From contig NC_135506.1 of the NCBI RefSeq assembly GCF_052857255.1, positions 75,845,056 through 75,909,055 of the forward strand: a stretch of 64,000 nucleotides of DNA, read 5' to 3'. Below the pieces are notes generated by a model, which did not search any database, had not been told where the DNA came from, and saw only the letters and a program-made list of their open reading frames with translations. The DNA is from Amblyomma americanum. Lineage: Eukaryota > Arthropoda > Arachnida > Ixodida > Ixodidae. Positions 1 through 11,456 of the stretch are shown here, piece by piece (positions within the stretch are counted from its first letter, which is position 1; each line of letters starts with the position of its first letter). Made by a program: the position numbers and the translations under genes.

Positions 1-415
1 TACTTTCTCGTGCTGTTTTGGTTTCGGTTTCAACAGCGGAATGGTAGCTGTGATCTCAAAGTGTGTTTATAGGTCACGTGAGGCATGCAGTATAATCACT
101 GCTTCTACATTCACTGTCATTACGGCTCTTGAGGAAGGATGGTTTCAGTGCTCTAGTGAATTAAAACGATGAAGCAGCTATTATATAGTCGTTTTTCCAT
201 GGCTCATATGACATATAATTGCACTTTGACGTCACAGCCATCGTCTGGCTGTTGAAATGGAAACAGAAACAGCGTGACAGAAAAGTTTGATTGTAAATTA
301 CTTGGCAGCCATAGGCGAATACCACATGGTTATTCATGCATAGTAGTGTCTTCTGCTTCATTGTAGAGAAGAGAACATGCCATGAAAATTAGGTGTCTAT
401 ACTCTCTTTAAGGGG
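1..415. repeat. Palindromic MITE-like repeat, copy 1 (left end outside window)
   Basis: The two halves of this segment are imperfect inverted repeats of about 100 bp. Each arm carries a 'GCTGTTT..GTTTC..TTTCAACAG' block and a CRE-like site (TGACGTCA in the right arm near 230, TGATCTCA in the left arm near 51). A second copy lies in opposite orientation at about 10639-11068, and the two copies match through a CTTTAAAG-like end near 405-412. No coding capacity is seen. I read it as a non-autonomous DNA transposon with long terminal inverted repeats; the superfamily is not known. Confidence 0.6.
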
Positions 416-1057
416 GAAGGCAGCTCTTTGGAGCAAAATCGATTTTCTAAAAATTTACTTTTCAAAATCTGCAGCTTTTTTGTTGTAGTCTGTGAATTTT
501 GTAACCTCGAGAGTCAATATTTGAGCTGTAAAATGAGTATAAAACTTCGATCCCTGCTCTCTCTGAGTAGATTTTCACACAAGAACAGGGCTTTTTCTGC
601 GACATGCTATTATCATTCTACTGTAGTGATCGCCACCATCTTGGCTTCATTTGAAAGAGCTGCTTTTCATTTTTAATTTTGTGTCATTGCTGCTCTTTTA
701 TGCTTACTGGATAAGGAAGAAAATGCCGCCAAATTGCTGTCGTAACGTGCCATGCTATTCGCTAGTCGATGCAGGTTACTGAAGGCTGCTGCAGTTGGCT
801 TCGATAATTTGAAGCTGCTCAATTAGAATTTTCGATTAATTAGAAGCGAAATGTTGATCCCGACATTTTTGCATGTATTCCTGTAGAAATATCACTCAAT
901 AATTCGTTGTTAAACAGCTTAAAGTGTCATTTAATTAAAAGTTATTTTTAAATCGATAATCATGACTGTCATTTTTGGTACCATTGTGACTATCGTGAGG
1001 CTACTTTCTTAAAAAGGCAAAATACACCACTGCCATTGTAAGTGCCTATAGCACCGC
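416..1057. other. AT-rich gap with no gene
   Basis: No convincing coding sequence. It begins with a TTAAGGGGG terminus (from 408) resembling other TTAA-GGG ends in this window (about 21745, 23122, 30910), which could mark a TTAA-targeting MITE family. The rest is AT-rich filler. Confidence 0.4.
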
Positions 1058-1217
1058 TCATCTCAAAGTGGTCAGATGAGGCTTGAAGTGAGCTGATATA
1101 GCTGATATGTCACAGTGCAATGGCAGGGCGACGGAGTCATTTTGGCCATTTGTTTGTCGCAGATGGTTCCACGTTTCGATTACAATTTGGAGTTCACATG
1201 CAGCGGTTGTACCAGTC

Positions 1218-2566
1218 ATGGCGACTCGTGGACCATATCGCATGCTTGACTCTGCGACGAAAGTCGAGATTTTGAGAGAAGTGGAAAAGGAAGGAACCAC
1301 CAAGCAAGGTATCGGGCGGAAGTATGGCATTAAGCCTAACACGCATTCTAACTTCAATAAGAATAAGCACTTAATACGGGACGCTTTTGAGCACGACATG
1401 TTTAAGATGTCGCGTAAGTGAATGCGTTCAGGCTGCCATCCGGAGCTAGAGAAGGTTCTATTGGTATGTATTCGAGGAGGACGGAATAACAGCGGGGAGA
1501 TTGTTGCGAAAGCCCAATCTCTCGGAGCAATGTTGGGGATCGACGACTTTGCTTCATCTGATGGATGGCTCACATGCTTGAAAGACTGCCATGATCAGGA
1601 TTTCAAGAGCGTATTTGGAGAGAATGCGTCAGTATATCCTGAAACAATCTCGATGTGGAAGGACGAAAAGCTTCCGAGATTCTTGGCTGAGTACCAGCCG
1701 GAATATATCTTTAACGCAGATGAGTCTGCTCACTTTTATCGGCTTGTCCCTGAGAAGACTTACTTTCAAAACGGATTAATGCGCCGGGGGCAAACGGAGC
1801 AAGGAGAGGGTTTCAGTGCTGTTCGTGCCGCCAACATGACTGGCACAGAACTATGTCGCCTGCTCATGGTGAGGAAAGCTGCCAAGCCAAGATGTTTTAA
1901 AGGCATGAAAATGCTTCCTGTTGACTACACATCAAACAAGAAGGCGTAGATGATGTCAGAAATTTTCAGAGATTGGCTGATGAAGCTGGTTTGGAAATTT
2001 ATGTCATTCATCCAGAAAGTGCTCTTTCTTGTAGACCAGTGCAGTGCGCATGATCTTAAGTCCTATCCACCTTGCATACCTTCCTGCAAATACCGCATCT
2101 GTCCTGCAGCCTATGGAACAGGGCATAATCAAGAATGTTAATGTCCTTTAAAGCAAGCACCTTGAGTGAATGATTTTGTGCATGGACAACTCCTTCCTGT
2201 GAGTCGGTAGAGTGCTCTCTACTTGTTGCCGATTTTGATACCGATGTTGGCACCGATTTTGATGTTGCTTTTGGTGACGTCCGTTTCAAAGAATTTATAG
2301 CCATGTACAATGAAGTCGAAACATGCGACGCTCTTACGGACAGTGAAATTGCACTGATTGTTCGGCCCAGCCAATCTGTTCATGACTGCGATCATGACGT
2401 GCTGCATCTGACAGCTGCAGATGCAGCTGCGGGCTTCGCTGTTGTGGAGCGTTTTCCAGCAGACAATAATCCAGCAGAACTGTTTAGGCACATTTATAGT
2501 CTTCAAAACATGCTTTCTGCTGCAGGATTCAATAAGCAGAGAAAGATGACAGACTATTTCTCGTGA
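1218..2566 (+). pseudogene. pogo/Tigger-type transposase pseudogene (CENP-B-like)
   Basis: Decayed DDE transposase of the Tc1/mariner-pogo group, which would bind its terminal repeats in the nucleus and catalyse cut-and-paste movement. The ATG at 1218 opens an N-terminal helix-turn-helix (KVEILREVEKEGTTKQGIGR). A CENP-B-type second HTH follows at about 1422-1620, then a DDE core with 'FNADES' near 1712 and 'FLVDQCSAHD' near 2027. The frame runs to about 2065 but is broken by TGA at 1419-1421 and TAG at 1947-1949. A shift near 2065 moves 'LQPMEQGIIKN' to another frame, and the C-terminal tail ending in 'RKMTDYFS' (2303-2566) is in a third. The third catalytic position, usually Asp in 'QPMDQG', reads Glu. 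Family assignment is secure; terminal repeats were not found. Confidence 0.85.
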
Positions 2567-2599
2567 ACACTGGCATGGTTTCAATGCAAATAAGGATGT

Positions 2600-4679
2600 T
2601 TTTATGTGCTCTTGCTTAATTGGAATCTTGTTCAATTCAAAGCTTTTGCCGTCCCCGTGGACTTCGTGCTAACCGGAGTTGACTGTACCCAATTGGCTGA
2701 TGCCCCTTGCGTCATCTGCTGGAAACATCTATTGAGCGCAAGCAATAGCAATCTTGTCAAAGTGCATTCGCGGGTGTGTCTCAACAATGTCAGCGCCAGC
2801 GCCAAAGTTCCGCACATCTCACAGGTACGAAAAAAAGGGGGGAAAAATCGCTTATTAGCAATCTCAAGAAGAGCGCTGTGTACATCTAGAGTACCTTGGA
2901 TATGCCTTCGCCAGCATGTAACGAAGTGCCGATTGGGCTAGGCCTGATGGCAGCGCCGGCCGCAGATACGTTTTCGGACAGCGGTCGCATTGATCATGAT
3001 ACCCCAATGCTACGGCTTTGTGAGATGCAAGAAATGGACAAGAAAGATTGGAAGAAACTTCAGTGGATGGCATCAGCTGCAGCAACAGAGCACTAGATGG
3101 CATTCTTGATAGAACTGGAGATTTCACAAGCTTCGTGTTTGGCGACACAACATTCTCCATTGTCGCTGGCGAACGAGATGGTTAACAAGAGTTGGTAGTT
3201 GGCGAACGAGATGCTGGCATCAGTGAAATGCAAAATGTGCAACGGTGACGTGACAATTGATAAAACCGGAAAACAGTACGGCCTTGCTGCCAAACTGATC
3301 CTGACATGTACGGACTGTGGCAACATTTCGTGTTGATGAAACTTGCCATGTAAGAAGACCGACCAGACAGTGAGCCCGTTTGTGGTGAACATTCTCGCTG
3401 CGCATGCATTGCACTTAACAGGAAATCAGCATGCTGCGCTACATAAAAATCTTGGCAGAAATATGTCGAGAAGAAATTGATGTTCGCGATGGACCATGTG
3501 GCCGAACAGTTGACTTCCTACTGTGTGGGAGCAGTTTCGGAAGCTTACATGGAGTTGAATCTCGGAAATCCAGGCAACATCACTGTGTCATTCGACGGCT
3601 CACGGATGACACGTAGACACTCATCACACATTGGCAATGTGAACTGTGATTGAACTGTTCACTGGACTTGTTAACTTTGTTGTACTGTGAATTTTTGCGC
3701 TGCGTGCGAACGGGGCCCAAAAGAAGGTGACCCAACATACCCCGCCTGGAAACAGAGCCACACCTGCCAGAAAAACACAAACAAGAAGGCTGGAAAATGA
3801 AGGTTGAAGCTGCCGTGATCTTATTCCAGTGGTTCCTATAGCAGCACAACCTTCTTTATACCACAGTGCTGTCTTATGGTGGCAGTTTCATCTTCCCTGC
3901 TTTGAAAGAAGCGGAAGTGTATGGATACATTGGAGTCCAGAAGGCAGATTGCGTGAATCATGTGTAAAAATGCATGGGCTCTGCTCTGCACAACGTGGTT
4001 GCCAAGCAGAAATGTCCTGCTGGAGAATGGCTTGGCGAGAGAGGCAAGCTCACGCAAGATTTGATCTCTAAATTGAGCTTCTATAATTCATGGGTGCTAA
4101 ACTCACGTATAGGTGATGTAGAGGCCACGCTCAAAGCTGTGATGGCCACCTACCATCATGTGATGTCCAACGACTCCACTCGCAGCCACACCCTCTGACC
4201 AACAGGCGGGGATTCTTGGTGCCGGCAGAATGCGGCAGAGGCCAGAGGTGAGGCTATGCCATGTCACCGGTACAATCTGCCTCTTCATGTTTGCGAGCCC
4301 TTACTTCCTATATATGAAAGGCTTTTGGACAGGAGGCTGCTTGAATTTTGCCAACGAGGCAACACCCAAAACAACGACAGTTTGTGTTCGATGATATGGG
4401 CACTTGCCCAAAATGAACAACATTCCTCTCTCTTCACTGTGTCTGTGGCTGAAGCCATGATGAAATCCAATGTGGGGAGTGAAAGGACTGCTACATGTAT
4501 ATTGCAAGAGCTCAGCCTAACTCCTAGCCCCAAGACAAACGCGCACGCAGGAGAAGGATAACCAAAGACGAACTGAATCTTTACAGAAATGCAAATGTGT
4601 GGAAAATCTGCAGTGCACACTGAAAAAGCACCATTTCAATGCTTCTGGTCAGACTGATTACATTCCAGGAGGCTATTAG
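2600..4679 (+). pseudogene. Mutator-like (MULE) transposase pseudogene
   Basis: Heavily frameshifted remains of a Mutator-like transposase as found in many arthropod genomes. In order I see: a paired CxxC block ('KCKMCNGDVTIDKTG' then 'LTCTDCG') at about 3220-3320; 'VSFDGSRMTR' near 3590; a Cys-rich 'GCERGPKEGDPTY'-like stretch in broken frames near 3700-3760; 'EAEVYGYIGVQKADCVNHV' near 3911-3965; an open piece at 3974-4198 with 'ERGKLTQDLI'; 'GDSWCRQNAAEA' near 4208-4243; and an open piece at 4256-4561 with 'CQRGNTQN'. The last recognisable residues are near 4640-4679. Multiple stops and shifts show a dead copy. The N-terminal limit (2600-2900) is uncertain. Confidence 0.8.
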
Positions 4680-5646
4680 GCATCTGCTAATGCCAGTATG
4701 TAAATAAAGGCGAAATACAGTCGACGACAGATTTTTTGGACCCCCTAGGGACCGCGAAAACGACCGAAAATTCAGGCAATCCAGAAAATCAAATTTTACC
4801 ATAAAAATCACAAACTTCTTGCCAATATGCCGGAGGAAGGGGTCAGTTGTATTGCACACACAGTTGTAAAGCTCCTCATGACAAAATTTTGCTGCGCGAC
4901 ATATCAAAAGATGACGGGCGGCGGTCGCTTTGACAAGCTCGGCCTGGGTGTGCTGCCCTTGGCATGTCACCGATGAACGCATGGATTGGGACAAAGTCTT
5001 TAGACGGGAGAGCGAACACGCCACCACAGGAACTGCGCTGCACCCGCAGTGCGATGGTCCCGGGACAACAACGCGAAGATGGCGAAACAATAAGAACTGA
5101 GAAATGGCTGGAGCAAGTGCTCTGTCGGCGTTGGCCTTCGTCATTAAGCCTAGCGACTAGAGCCAAAATCAACATCGTATCCGGCGGTGTGCACTCTGCG
5201 GTGGCTTGCTTATAATGAGAGGCATCTTGCCTGTCATCGAAACGCCAGCTGTTTACTGTTTTACAATAGAAGACTCAGGGTTGCGGTGCGTTTTGCCGTG
5301 GATATGCTTGCCTCGCTTTGAAATGCACCACCATCTCCTCCCACGCTCGCCGTTTCCGTGAAGCCGTATGCCTCCCACGCGCTTCGCTGCTACCTCTTCT
5401 CATATTCGAGACGAAAGACTCGGCACAGATGAGTTCTGCGAGCTTTGACTGCTGTTCAACTTCGTTCGGCGGAAGTCATTCAAGAACAGTACGAATTCGA
5501 AACCACGCAAGCGCAGTGTGCTGACTAGCGCAGGAGTCCAGCATCTCAAGCTAAGAGGCTCCCTTTAAGCATGAATAACGTTTTGTTTGATCAAGCTTTC
5601 GGTCTCTCCTGCAGTTTGAATGAATGAGATTCCACTGTACACATTA

Positions 5647-6467
5647 CCGTAAAAACCTGCATATAATACGAACCTGAATATAATGCGAGGTGAAGTTTTA
5701 GAGACGCGAAATGGAAAAAAAGTTTTACCCGCGTGTAATACGAGTGACATAAGCTCAGAGAAGCCATTTATTCAAATCGCATCCCGCACTTCAATCACTT
5801 TCATCTTCAGCAGCGCTTTCTTCAGACATTTCTTTGTCCGACAGATCATCCCAAATGTACTCATTTCCCGTGCCATCGAGGGCGTTCGAGATGCCGCACT
5901 TCTTAAAAGAACGACGTACAAGATCTGGGATGGACTCCCATGCATCCACAATACATTTTCACAGCTTTGCCGCGTTCCGCTGCACTCGAAAAGGGCTTCT
6001 TTCTGTCGTTGCCATCCACGAATGCTTCCCTCAGTGACACCAAACTGCCTCTCGGCTGCACTGTTGCCAATGTTCTCCGCAGCTAAAACCACTTCACTTG
6101 AAAGCAGCCGAGTACTGTTTTCGAGACCCTGACATCTTGCTCCCAAAAAAAAACATCCACTTCACGAAGTGGGGCTTACATGCGAGCATGTGCATTGTCA
6201 ACAGGCACACGGCACACCACGACCCCCCGGCACACCCATGGATCAACAACAAAAAAACGACATCGTGATGTCGTTTGTCGAGAGTAATGTAGCCAAGCCA
6301 TAGCCACGTACCAACAGCAAAGCCAAGCCGTAGCCACGCCGCAATAACGAAATCAAAACTTCGAGCAACTTCGAAAATTTTTGTTTGGATCCGCAAATAG
6401 TACGAGGCAGAAATTTAGGACGCTAATTATGGGAAATAAACCTCGTATTACATGCGGGTTTTTATGG
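5647..6467 (-). mobile_element. Internally deleted pogo-family transposon, 821 bp
   Basis: The ends are inverted repeats: CCGTAAAAACCTGCATATAA on the left and CCATAAAAACCCGCATGTAA reading in from the right, matching at most positions. A TA dinucleotide flanks the left end and a degraded CA/TG the right. Coding remnants are on the minus strand and comprise only the two extremities of a transposase (see 5791-6135). This is a classic deletion derivative that could have been mobilised in trans. Confidence 0.75.
5791..6135 (-). pseudogene. Fused N- and C-terminal ends of a pogo transposase
   Basis: From the ATG at 6135 the frame gives 'MSGSRKQYSAAFK'. A one-base shift follows, then 'VVLAAENIGNSAAERQFGV' and 'GSIRGWQRQKEALF', a Brinker/CENP-B-like DNA-binding helix-turn-helix. 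After more shifts an acidic tail 'NALDGTGNEYIWDDL' ends in 'SAAEDESD' and TGA at 5791-5793. That tail resembles the C-termini of DDE1 pogo transposases. The catalytic core is missing, so it cannot encode an active enzyme. The sizes agree with an internal deletion that kept both terminal repeats. Confidence 0.7.
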
Positions 6468-9426
6468 TGTATGGCAGCTTGGTGTATGGCAGATTGGATA
6501 TGGCAGCTTGGATCTCTGGATAACGGGTGGTATATAAGTGCGCATGGCTTCTTTTGTCGTCATTAAAGTTGAAAGTTGCTCTTCTTTCCTGTTGTCTCCT
6601 TTCTCCTGTGAACGTCTTTTATTAGTGCACAGCCTCCAGAAATGAATATGTACCAACTAGCCTGTCAGAAAGTCTTACTTGGATATTTCTGCCGAGTGCT
6701 AATGAGGTCCGAAAAATCGAGCAGTCAGTTGCGGTGCATCCGAAATTTTAAGTGCTCTTGTATATTGGCTCTATGGGCCATGTCACGGTGCCGCGAAAAA
6801 GTCCGAATAGTCAAGCCTGTCCCAAAAATCAGGCGTCCGAATTTTCGATTATTTTGCCAGAAATGGCACTTTGTTTTTCTCAAAATGAATTCCTAACTAG
6901 CATATCTGAGCATCTATGGCAGATAGGACCATAATTCTTTTAGCATGCAGTAGGTGTGCAGACCACGCGATGTTGGGAGCAGAATTTTTAATTAAGATTC
7001 AGAATTTTTTTTTAATTTGCTGTAATTGATTACACTTTAGGCACTATTTGTACCTTGAGTTTCAATGTCTTTTAAAACCGCCTATGATGATAAGATAAAA
7101 CTGTTTCCAACAATGCATCTTCTTTTTTTTCTAGAGTGTAACCAAGCACTATTTGTGACCCTTTATGGTGTGCGTTTTCTTTTCATTGTTCCTGTTAATG
7201 GTAGGGTGTTAAACGTATTTTAAGAACTAATCTACCTATCATAAAAGCAGACATATTATTTTAATCAGCACAAGAGACTAGTCAAGGGTGTGCATTTTGA
7301 TTAATTTAGGTGCAGAAACGAAAAATTTCCTTAAACGTAAAATGCGGCACCATTTAGCCTCCATTCAACTTTTCTCAGGGAAAGCTTGCTGGCTGCTGGA
7401 GTTCTGAGAAAGAAGAAAACCGTTTTTGAAAACTTTGCGGGAAGTCTGGAATTCTTAGGCATGATGTGTACTGTGAAATGCCGCTTAAAGAAACCTCAGG
7501 GTGCTTTAAGGAATTGTTTGCTTAAAGGACAGCTGGCTCACCTGAATTGAACATTGAGTGCTTTATGAACCGGAGTAAAATGTTAAGCCCCAAGCAGTTC
7601 TTCAGTGTTCTCTATTTCATTGAACTGAACCATGTGTTTGAATTTGTTTAACTAAATTTCGTTTGGATTAATGGTGCTTGACAAAGCGTATTCAAAAGCC
7701 AATTTGTTTGGGAAGTTTGTTCAAGTTATATTTTTGCAGCATTTGACGGGCAAACAACAGCAGACTCCTATGCTTCCTTTCAAGCCCACATGCTTGAGAA
7801 ATCAGGGTCCTTTTCCCCAATCTGTCTTCATCTACTAGCTTATGCAGCCAGCTGTAGTTTGCATGCGTCTATTTTTTCTCCCCTCTGATAAATAGTCTGG
7901 CTACAGCAATACCTTTGTAAGGAGGGACCATGAAGTTCTTTTGTACTTTTCGTTGCGAGTCTTCATGCTATGCTTCCAGTGCTTGGTGTTATCCTTGTCA
8001 TGCTGGGCATTTGTTTTTGTTTTTAATTATGCATTTTTGAAGCCAGCAGGAGGTATCAAGGGTGCCTGAAGTTTAGAGTGACCTTAAGCTTCTTGATATG
8101 CAAAGGCAGGCCGGTGGGCTGTCACATGTCTGTGTTACTGTGTAAATAGTACAAGTGGACTTTGTTGTATGGCACAGCACTTATGATGCTTTTCAGCTCA
8201 ATTGCACTGTCGACTAACAGGAAGGGCTACGCAAGGTAAATTGGGAAGCGTGGATAATTGTCAGGAAGGATTAGGAGACAATGTCGTCCCGTGGGGCTCT
8301 AAACTGGGTTACCGTGCTGACAGCAAGGTTTGGTGTGTGCTCCTAGATGCTTCCAGAAGTAACTTTCTATTATTCAAATATCTCCTGTAAGTGACGTTTA
8401 TTTCAGATAGTTTATCTGAGGCACTTGTTTTTATTATACTATCACAGCAATTTCACAGGACCCTGCCTTGTCCGTGCTTGTTTGGGCTAGCTACTTTCAT
8501 GGTGAACCTTGTCTAAGGGCTCCATTCTGGCCCGTTACAATGACCTTGTTGCAGCATACACAACTGAGTAGACAGCGTCATGTACATAGCTTCCGTGCAT
8601 ATTCATGTCTTCCTTCAAGGTAGAGGAAGCCTACTTCTTAGGGGCCTCTTCCAGTGGTCGCACACATAAATTTAAAATGTTGTAAAGTCTTATGAACTTA
8701 AGCTTTTAGTTGTTATCATCAGCGATGTCGTCGTCGTCATTGGCAACAACCCAATCACATCCACTGCACTAGAAAGCCCTTTACCAACTGACCCGCAATT
8801 AGCGTTGTCCTGTTCCACCTGTGGCCGCCCTATCCTGGTCTCCTGGATAAGGTGGATAGACAGTGCTGCTGCCCCTGGCGGCATTTTCTTCCGGGTGGCA
8901 TTTTCTTTTGCTTCGGATCCGCTGTGTTATATATCCTACACTCATACCTCAGCCCTTCAAGACAAAGACGAGAAAATGGCTAAAACTGAAGCAGTGCATA
9001 TTTGTGTCACAAAAGTACTGCATGCTGCACTATGCGAATAACTGTGCAGCATGTCAAAATAGGGGTGAAGTGCAATCAATTATTGGTTTCTGTGCATTAT
9101 CTAGTAGTGAATGGTGTATTGGTACTGTGTAACAATAAGTTCACATTAATGGCAAATCTTTGCATCGTTTGTTCACTTGAAAATACTGAAATTCTGGGCT
9201 GCTACACGTTACAGATATTTAACATAGTCTAGCAACTCTGCAATCGTGCAACCAGAATTGCATTTTGTGCTGATAAAAGGAAGGCTGCGACAAAGTTGGT
9301 CATGGATCCTTTAGTGATTTAATTGTACCATGTGGTCTTTTATGCTCATAATTCATGTGTAACCATTCTTTTCTCTCCAAGTCGTTAATTTATTTGTGAA
9401 AGATCACTTTTTCTTCTTTTCCTCAG
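6468..9426. other. Non-coding AT-rich stretch
   Basis: No gene recognised. A 'GGTATATAAG' TATA-like string at about 6529 is followed by a T-rich run and could be an LTR or transposon promoter, but no LTR partner was found. From 6930 to 8400 the sequence is plain AT-rich DNA with no domain in any frame. The short open frames at 8690-9232 show no family features. Confidence 0.5.
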
Positions 9427-9486
9427 ACGGTCGGTAAAATGCAGCGCACCTTCCAGATGATGCGAGAGAAGAAGACTGCAGCGTAG
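9427..9486 (+). other. Possible short coding exon (weak)
   Basis: A good polypyrimidine tract and acceptor (CTTTTCCTCAG) precede 9427. The first frame reads TVGKMQRTFQMMREKKTAA and then TAG. It could be a terminal exon of an unseen upstream gene, or part of the helicase locus that follows (DEAH helicases often have an 'xxYxxMxxxRxxLP' stretch just before the core), in which case a frame break separates it from the next exon. Only the splice signal and the charged peptide support it. Confidence 0.25.
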
Positions 9487-9562
9487 AGACCGAAGCCACT
9501 CGCGCGAGTTCACACCGTGTCGTGTATGACATCATGACCGGATGGCTGCTCATTGTTTCCAG

Positions 9563-9673
9563 CGGGTTTCAGCCCCAAAGAGACGGGGAGCTTTTGGCCA
9601 GGCTTGAGGGGGCCTCCCATTACTTGTCCACGATGCAGCAGGCCAAACAGGCTCTCCCCATATTCCCGCAGAG
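9563..9673 (+). pseudogene. Helicase exon 1: linker before the core
   Basis: The frame with codons starting at 9564 gives 'PQRDGELLARLEGASHYLST' then 'MQQAKQALPIFPQR', the type of helical linker that precedes motif I in DHX helicases. The donor AG|GTGAGA lies at 9674. The split codon AG+G joins the next exon to give 'PQR-QNVVHMERYRVVVV'. The acceptor is TTTCCAG (exon from 9563) or GTTTCAG (exon from 9573); both keep the frame. Confidence 0.65.
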
Positions 9674-9679
9674 GTGAGA

Positions 9680-10638
9680 AACCTGGCGCTTGGTGGCGGT
9701 TATCAGTTGCGCCCTTATTTGTGCCGCATGAAAGGACATTGAGGACAGATTGAAGTACATTAAACTTGCGGTAATTCGAACTTTCGGTGAATTCAGATAA
9801 CTTTGGAAGTTTTGGTTGACTGGCTATATTTTCAATGCATTTTAAAGCCACTTAATTCGTACTGCACATTCTTTTAAATTTGCTGAATTCAAACTTCTTG
9901 GCTTGTTCCAACTCTCCCAGCACGCGAAAAAGCAATGGCCGAGGTCAGGTACATTAGGTCTGAGTTATTCCACGCCAAAAGTTCCAGACATTGCACTTGA
10001 CCATCTTTCAATTTGTTCAAAAAAATTGATGGAGACTTATCCTAATGTGTGTAATCAAAGCCTAAAATATTTTTGCCGGAAAAAAATTATTCATGAGGTG
10101 AGGGCAGTTTGAATATTTAGAAAAGGCGAGCAACCAGGCACTGCTAAATAATTATTAAAAAATTCAAATTTTAGAGAATGCTTCACAATTTTTTTTATTG
10201 ATATTTGCACAATTCTGGTTTTCGATAAAATTCAAATTATGCAGCTTTATATGGCAGAAATATATTAAAAAAATCGAAAAGATGCATGAAAATCTTCCAT
10301 TTCTGTCGTTTTTTTATTTATCAACTTGCTCATGGAAATTCGGAAATAGCCGTTTAGATTGTCTAGATGTCTAGTACCTAAACAAATGTTGCAGGTGATA
10401 GAACTGCGTACATCGAAAGTAAAAAATACTGAAGTTGAAAAAGTGTTTTGAGCCAAAAACGCTCGTTAATTTCACCGTGAGGTGGCCCAAGTAAAAATAT
10501 AAGCAATAGCGGGTTACGTATAACAGTTTATTGGGTTTCATTTCTGAAATTTTTGTAGAGTTAATTTTTGTTTGAAGCGAAAAAAGAATTTTTGAAGTTG
10601 AGCTCTCGTGCCACAAGTTGCGTCGTCTCGTAACTCCT
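9680..10638. repeat. AT-rich dispersed-element body
   Basis: First helicase intron. It is non-coding and runs into the MITE copy at 10639-11068, joined through CTCTTAAAG. The stretch 9900-10638 may be part of a larger element bearing a TTAA-like end. No open frame carries domain signal. Confidence 0.35.
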
Positions 10639-11068
10639 CTTAAAGGAGTGTAGACACCTAATTTTGTTAGCATATTTCCTTCTCTGCAATGATGCAGAAG
10701 ACACTACTATGCATGAATCACCATGTGGCAGTCATCTACGACCACTAAATAATTTATAATCGAATTTTTTCTGTCGAGCTGTTTCGGTATCTGTTTCAAC
10801 AACCGAACGATGGCTGTGACGTCAGAGTACTTTTGTGTCATGTGAGGCATGGAAAACATCCATATAATCGCTGCTTTATTGTTTTAATTTACTGCTGTGT
10901 TGATGCCAGCCTTCCTCAAGATCCGGAATGACAATGAATGTGGAAACAGGGATTATATGGGCGTTTCCCATCTCTCACGTGACCTTTAAGTACACTTTGA
11001 CGCCACAGTGCTCATTCAGCTGTTGAAACCAAAATGGAAACAGCACGAGAAAGCCAAAAAAAGCACAG
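10639..11068. repeat. Palindromic MITE-like repeat, copy 2
   Basis: Reverse-complement relative of 1-415. Shared landmarks include 'TAGACACCTAATTTT', 'GCAGAAGACACTACTATGCA' and 'CGATGGCTGTGACGTCA'. Its own two arms (about 10772-10870 and 10950-11050) are inverted copies of each other, confirming the foldback structure. Confidence 0.65.
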
Positions 11069-11255
11069 AAGTGCCTTCAAAAAATGTTTTTGTGAGCGGA
11101 GGTAGCAAAAAACTGGCTGATACCCTTGGAAAATACCAGTTTTCTCAAATTTTTTCTTGACCCTGACTGCCCTGTTTGCAGAAAGCATAGCATGAAAATA
11201 GCTTCTTTGGATTTTCATGTAGTATGTTGCATTGTGTTCCTTGTTAAATTTTTTA

Positions 11256-11456
11256 TACTGACCTGAAAGACGCGGGTTTGATCCCGGCTGCGGCGGACGA
11301 ATTTCGATGGAGGCGAAATTGAAGAGGGCTGTGTACTGTTCGAAGTCGGTGCATGTTAAAGAACCCCAGGTGGTCGAAAGTTCCGGAGCCCTTCACTACG
11401 GCATCCCTCAAAGCCTGAAGCACTTTGGGACGTTAAACTCCCAAAAGCCATAAAAC
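11256..11456 (+). repeat. Ruka-type tRNA-derived SINE, 5'-truncated
   Basis: Starts inside the tRNA-like head ('CTGACCTGAAAGACGCGGGT', with a box-B-like GGTTTGATCCC) and continues through the conserved body ('TTTCGATGGAGGCGAAATT', 'AAAGAACCCCAGGTGGTCG', 'TTTGGGACGTTAAACTCCC'). Box A is missing. Confidence 0.8.

Larger units (their letters stand above)
4718..6850. mobile_element. Tigger-like element remnant, interrupted by a nested pogo element
   Basis: Begins with TA then CAGTCGACGACAG at 4718, a typical Tigger/pogo terminus, followed by a subterminal 'GGACCCCCTAGGGACCGCG' stretch. Similar but inverted and diverged motifs ('GCGAAAAAGTCCGAATAG', 'CAGGCGTCCGAATTTTCG') occur at about 6792-6850. 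The pogo element at 5647-6467 would then sit inside it. No transposase domain could be read in the interior. The right boundary is approximate and the pairing of the two ends is inference. Confidence 0.45.
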
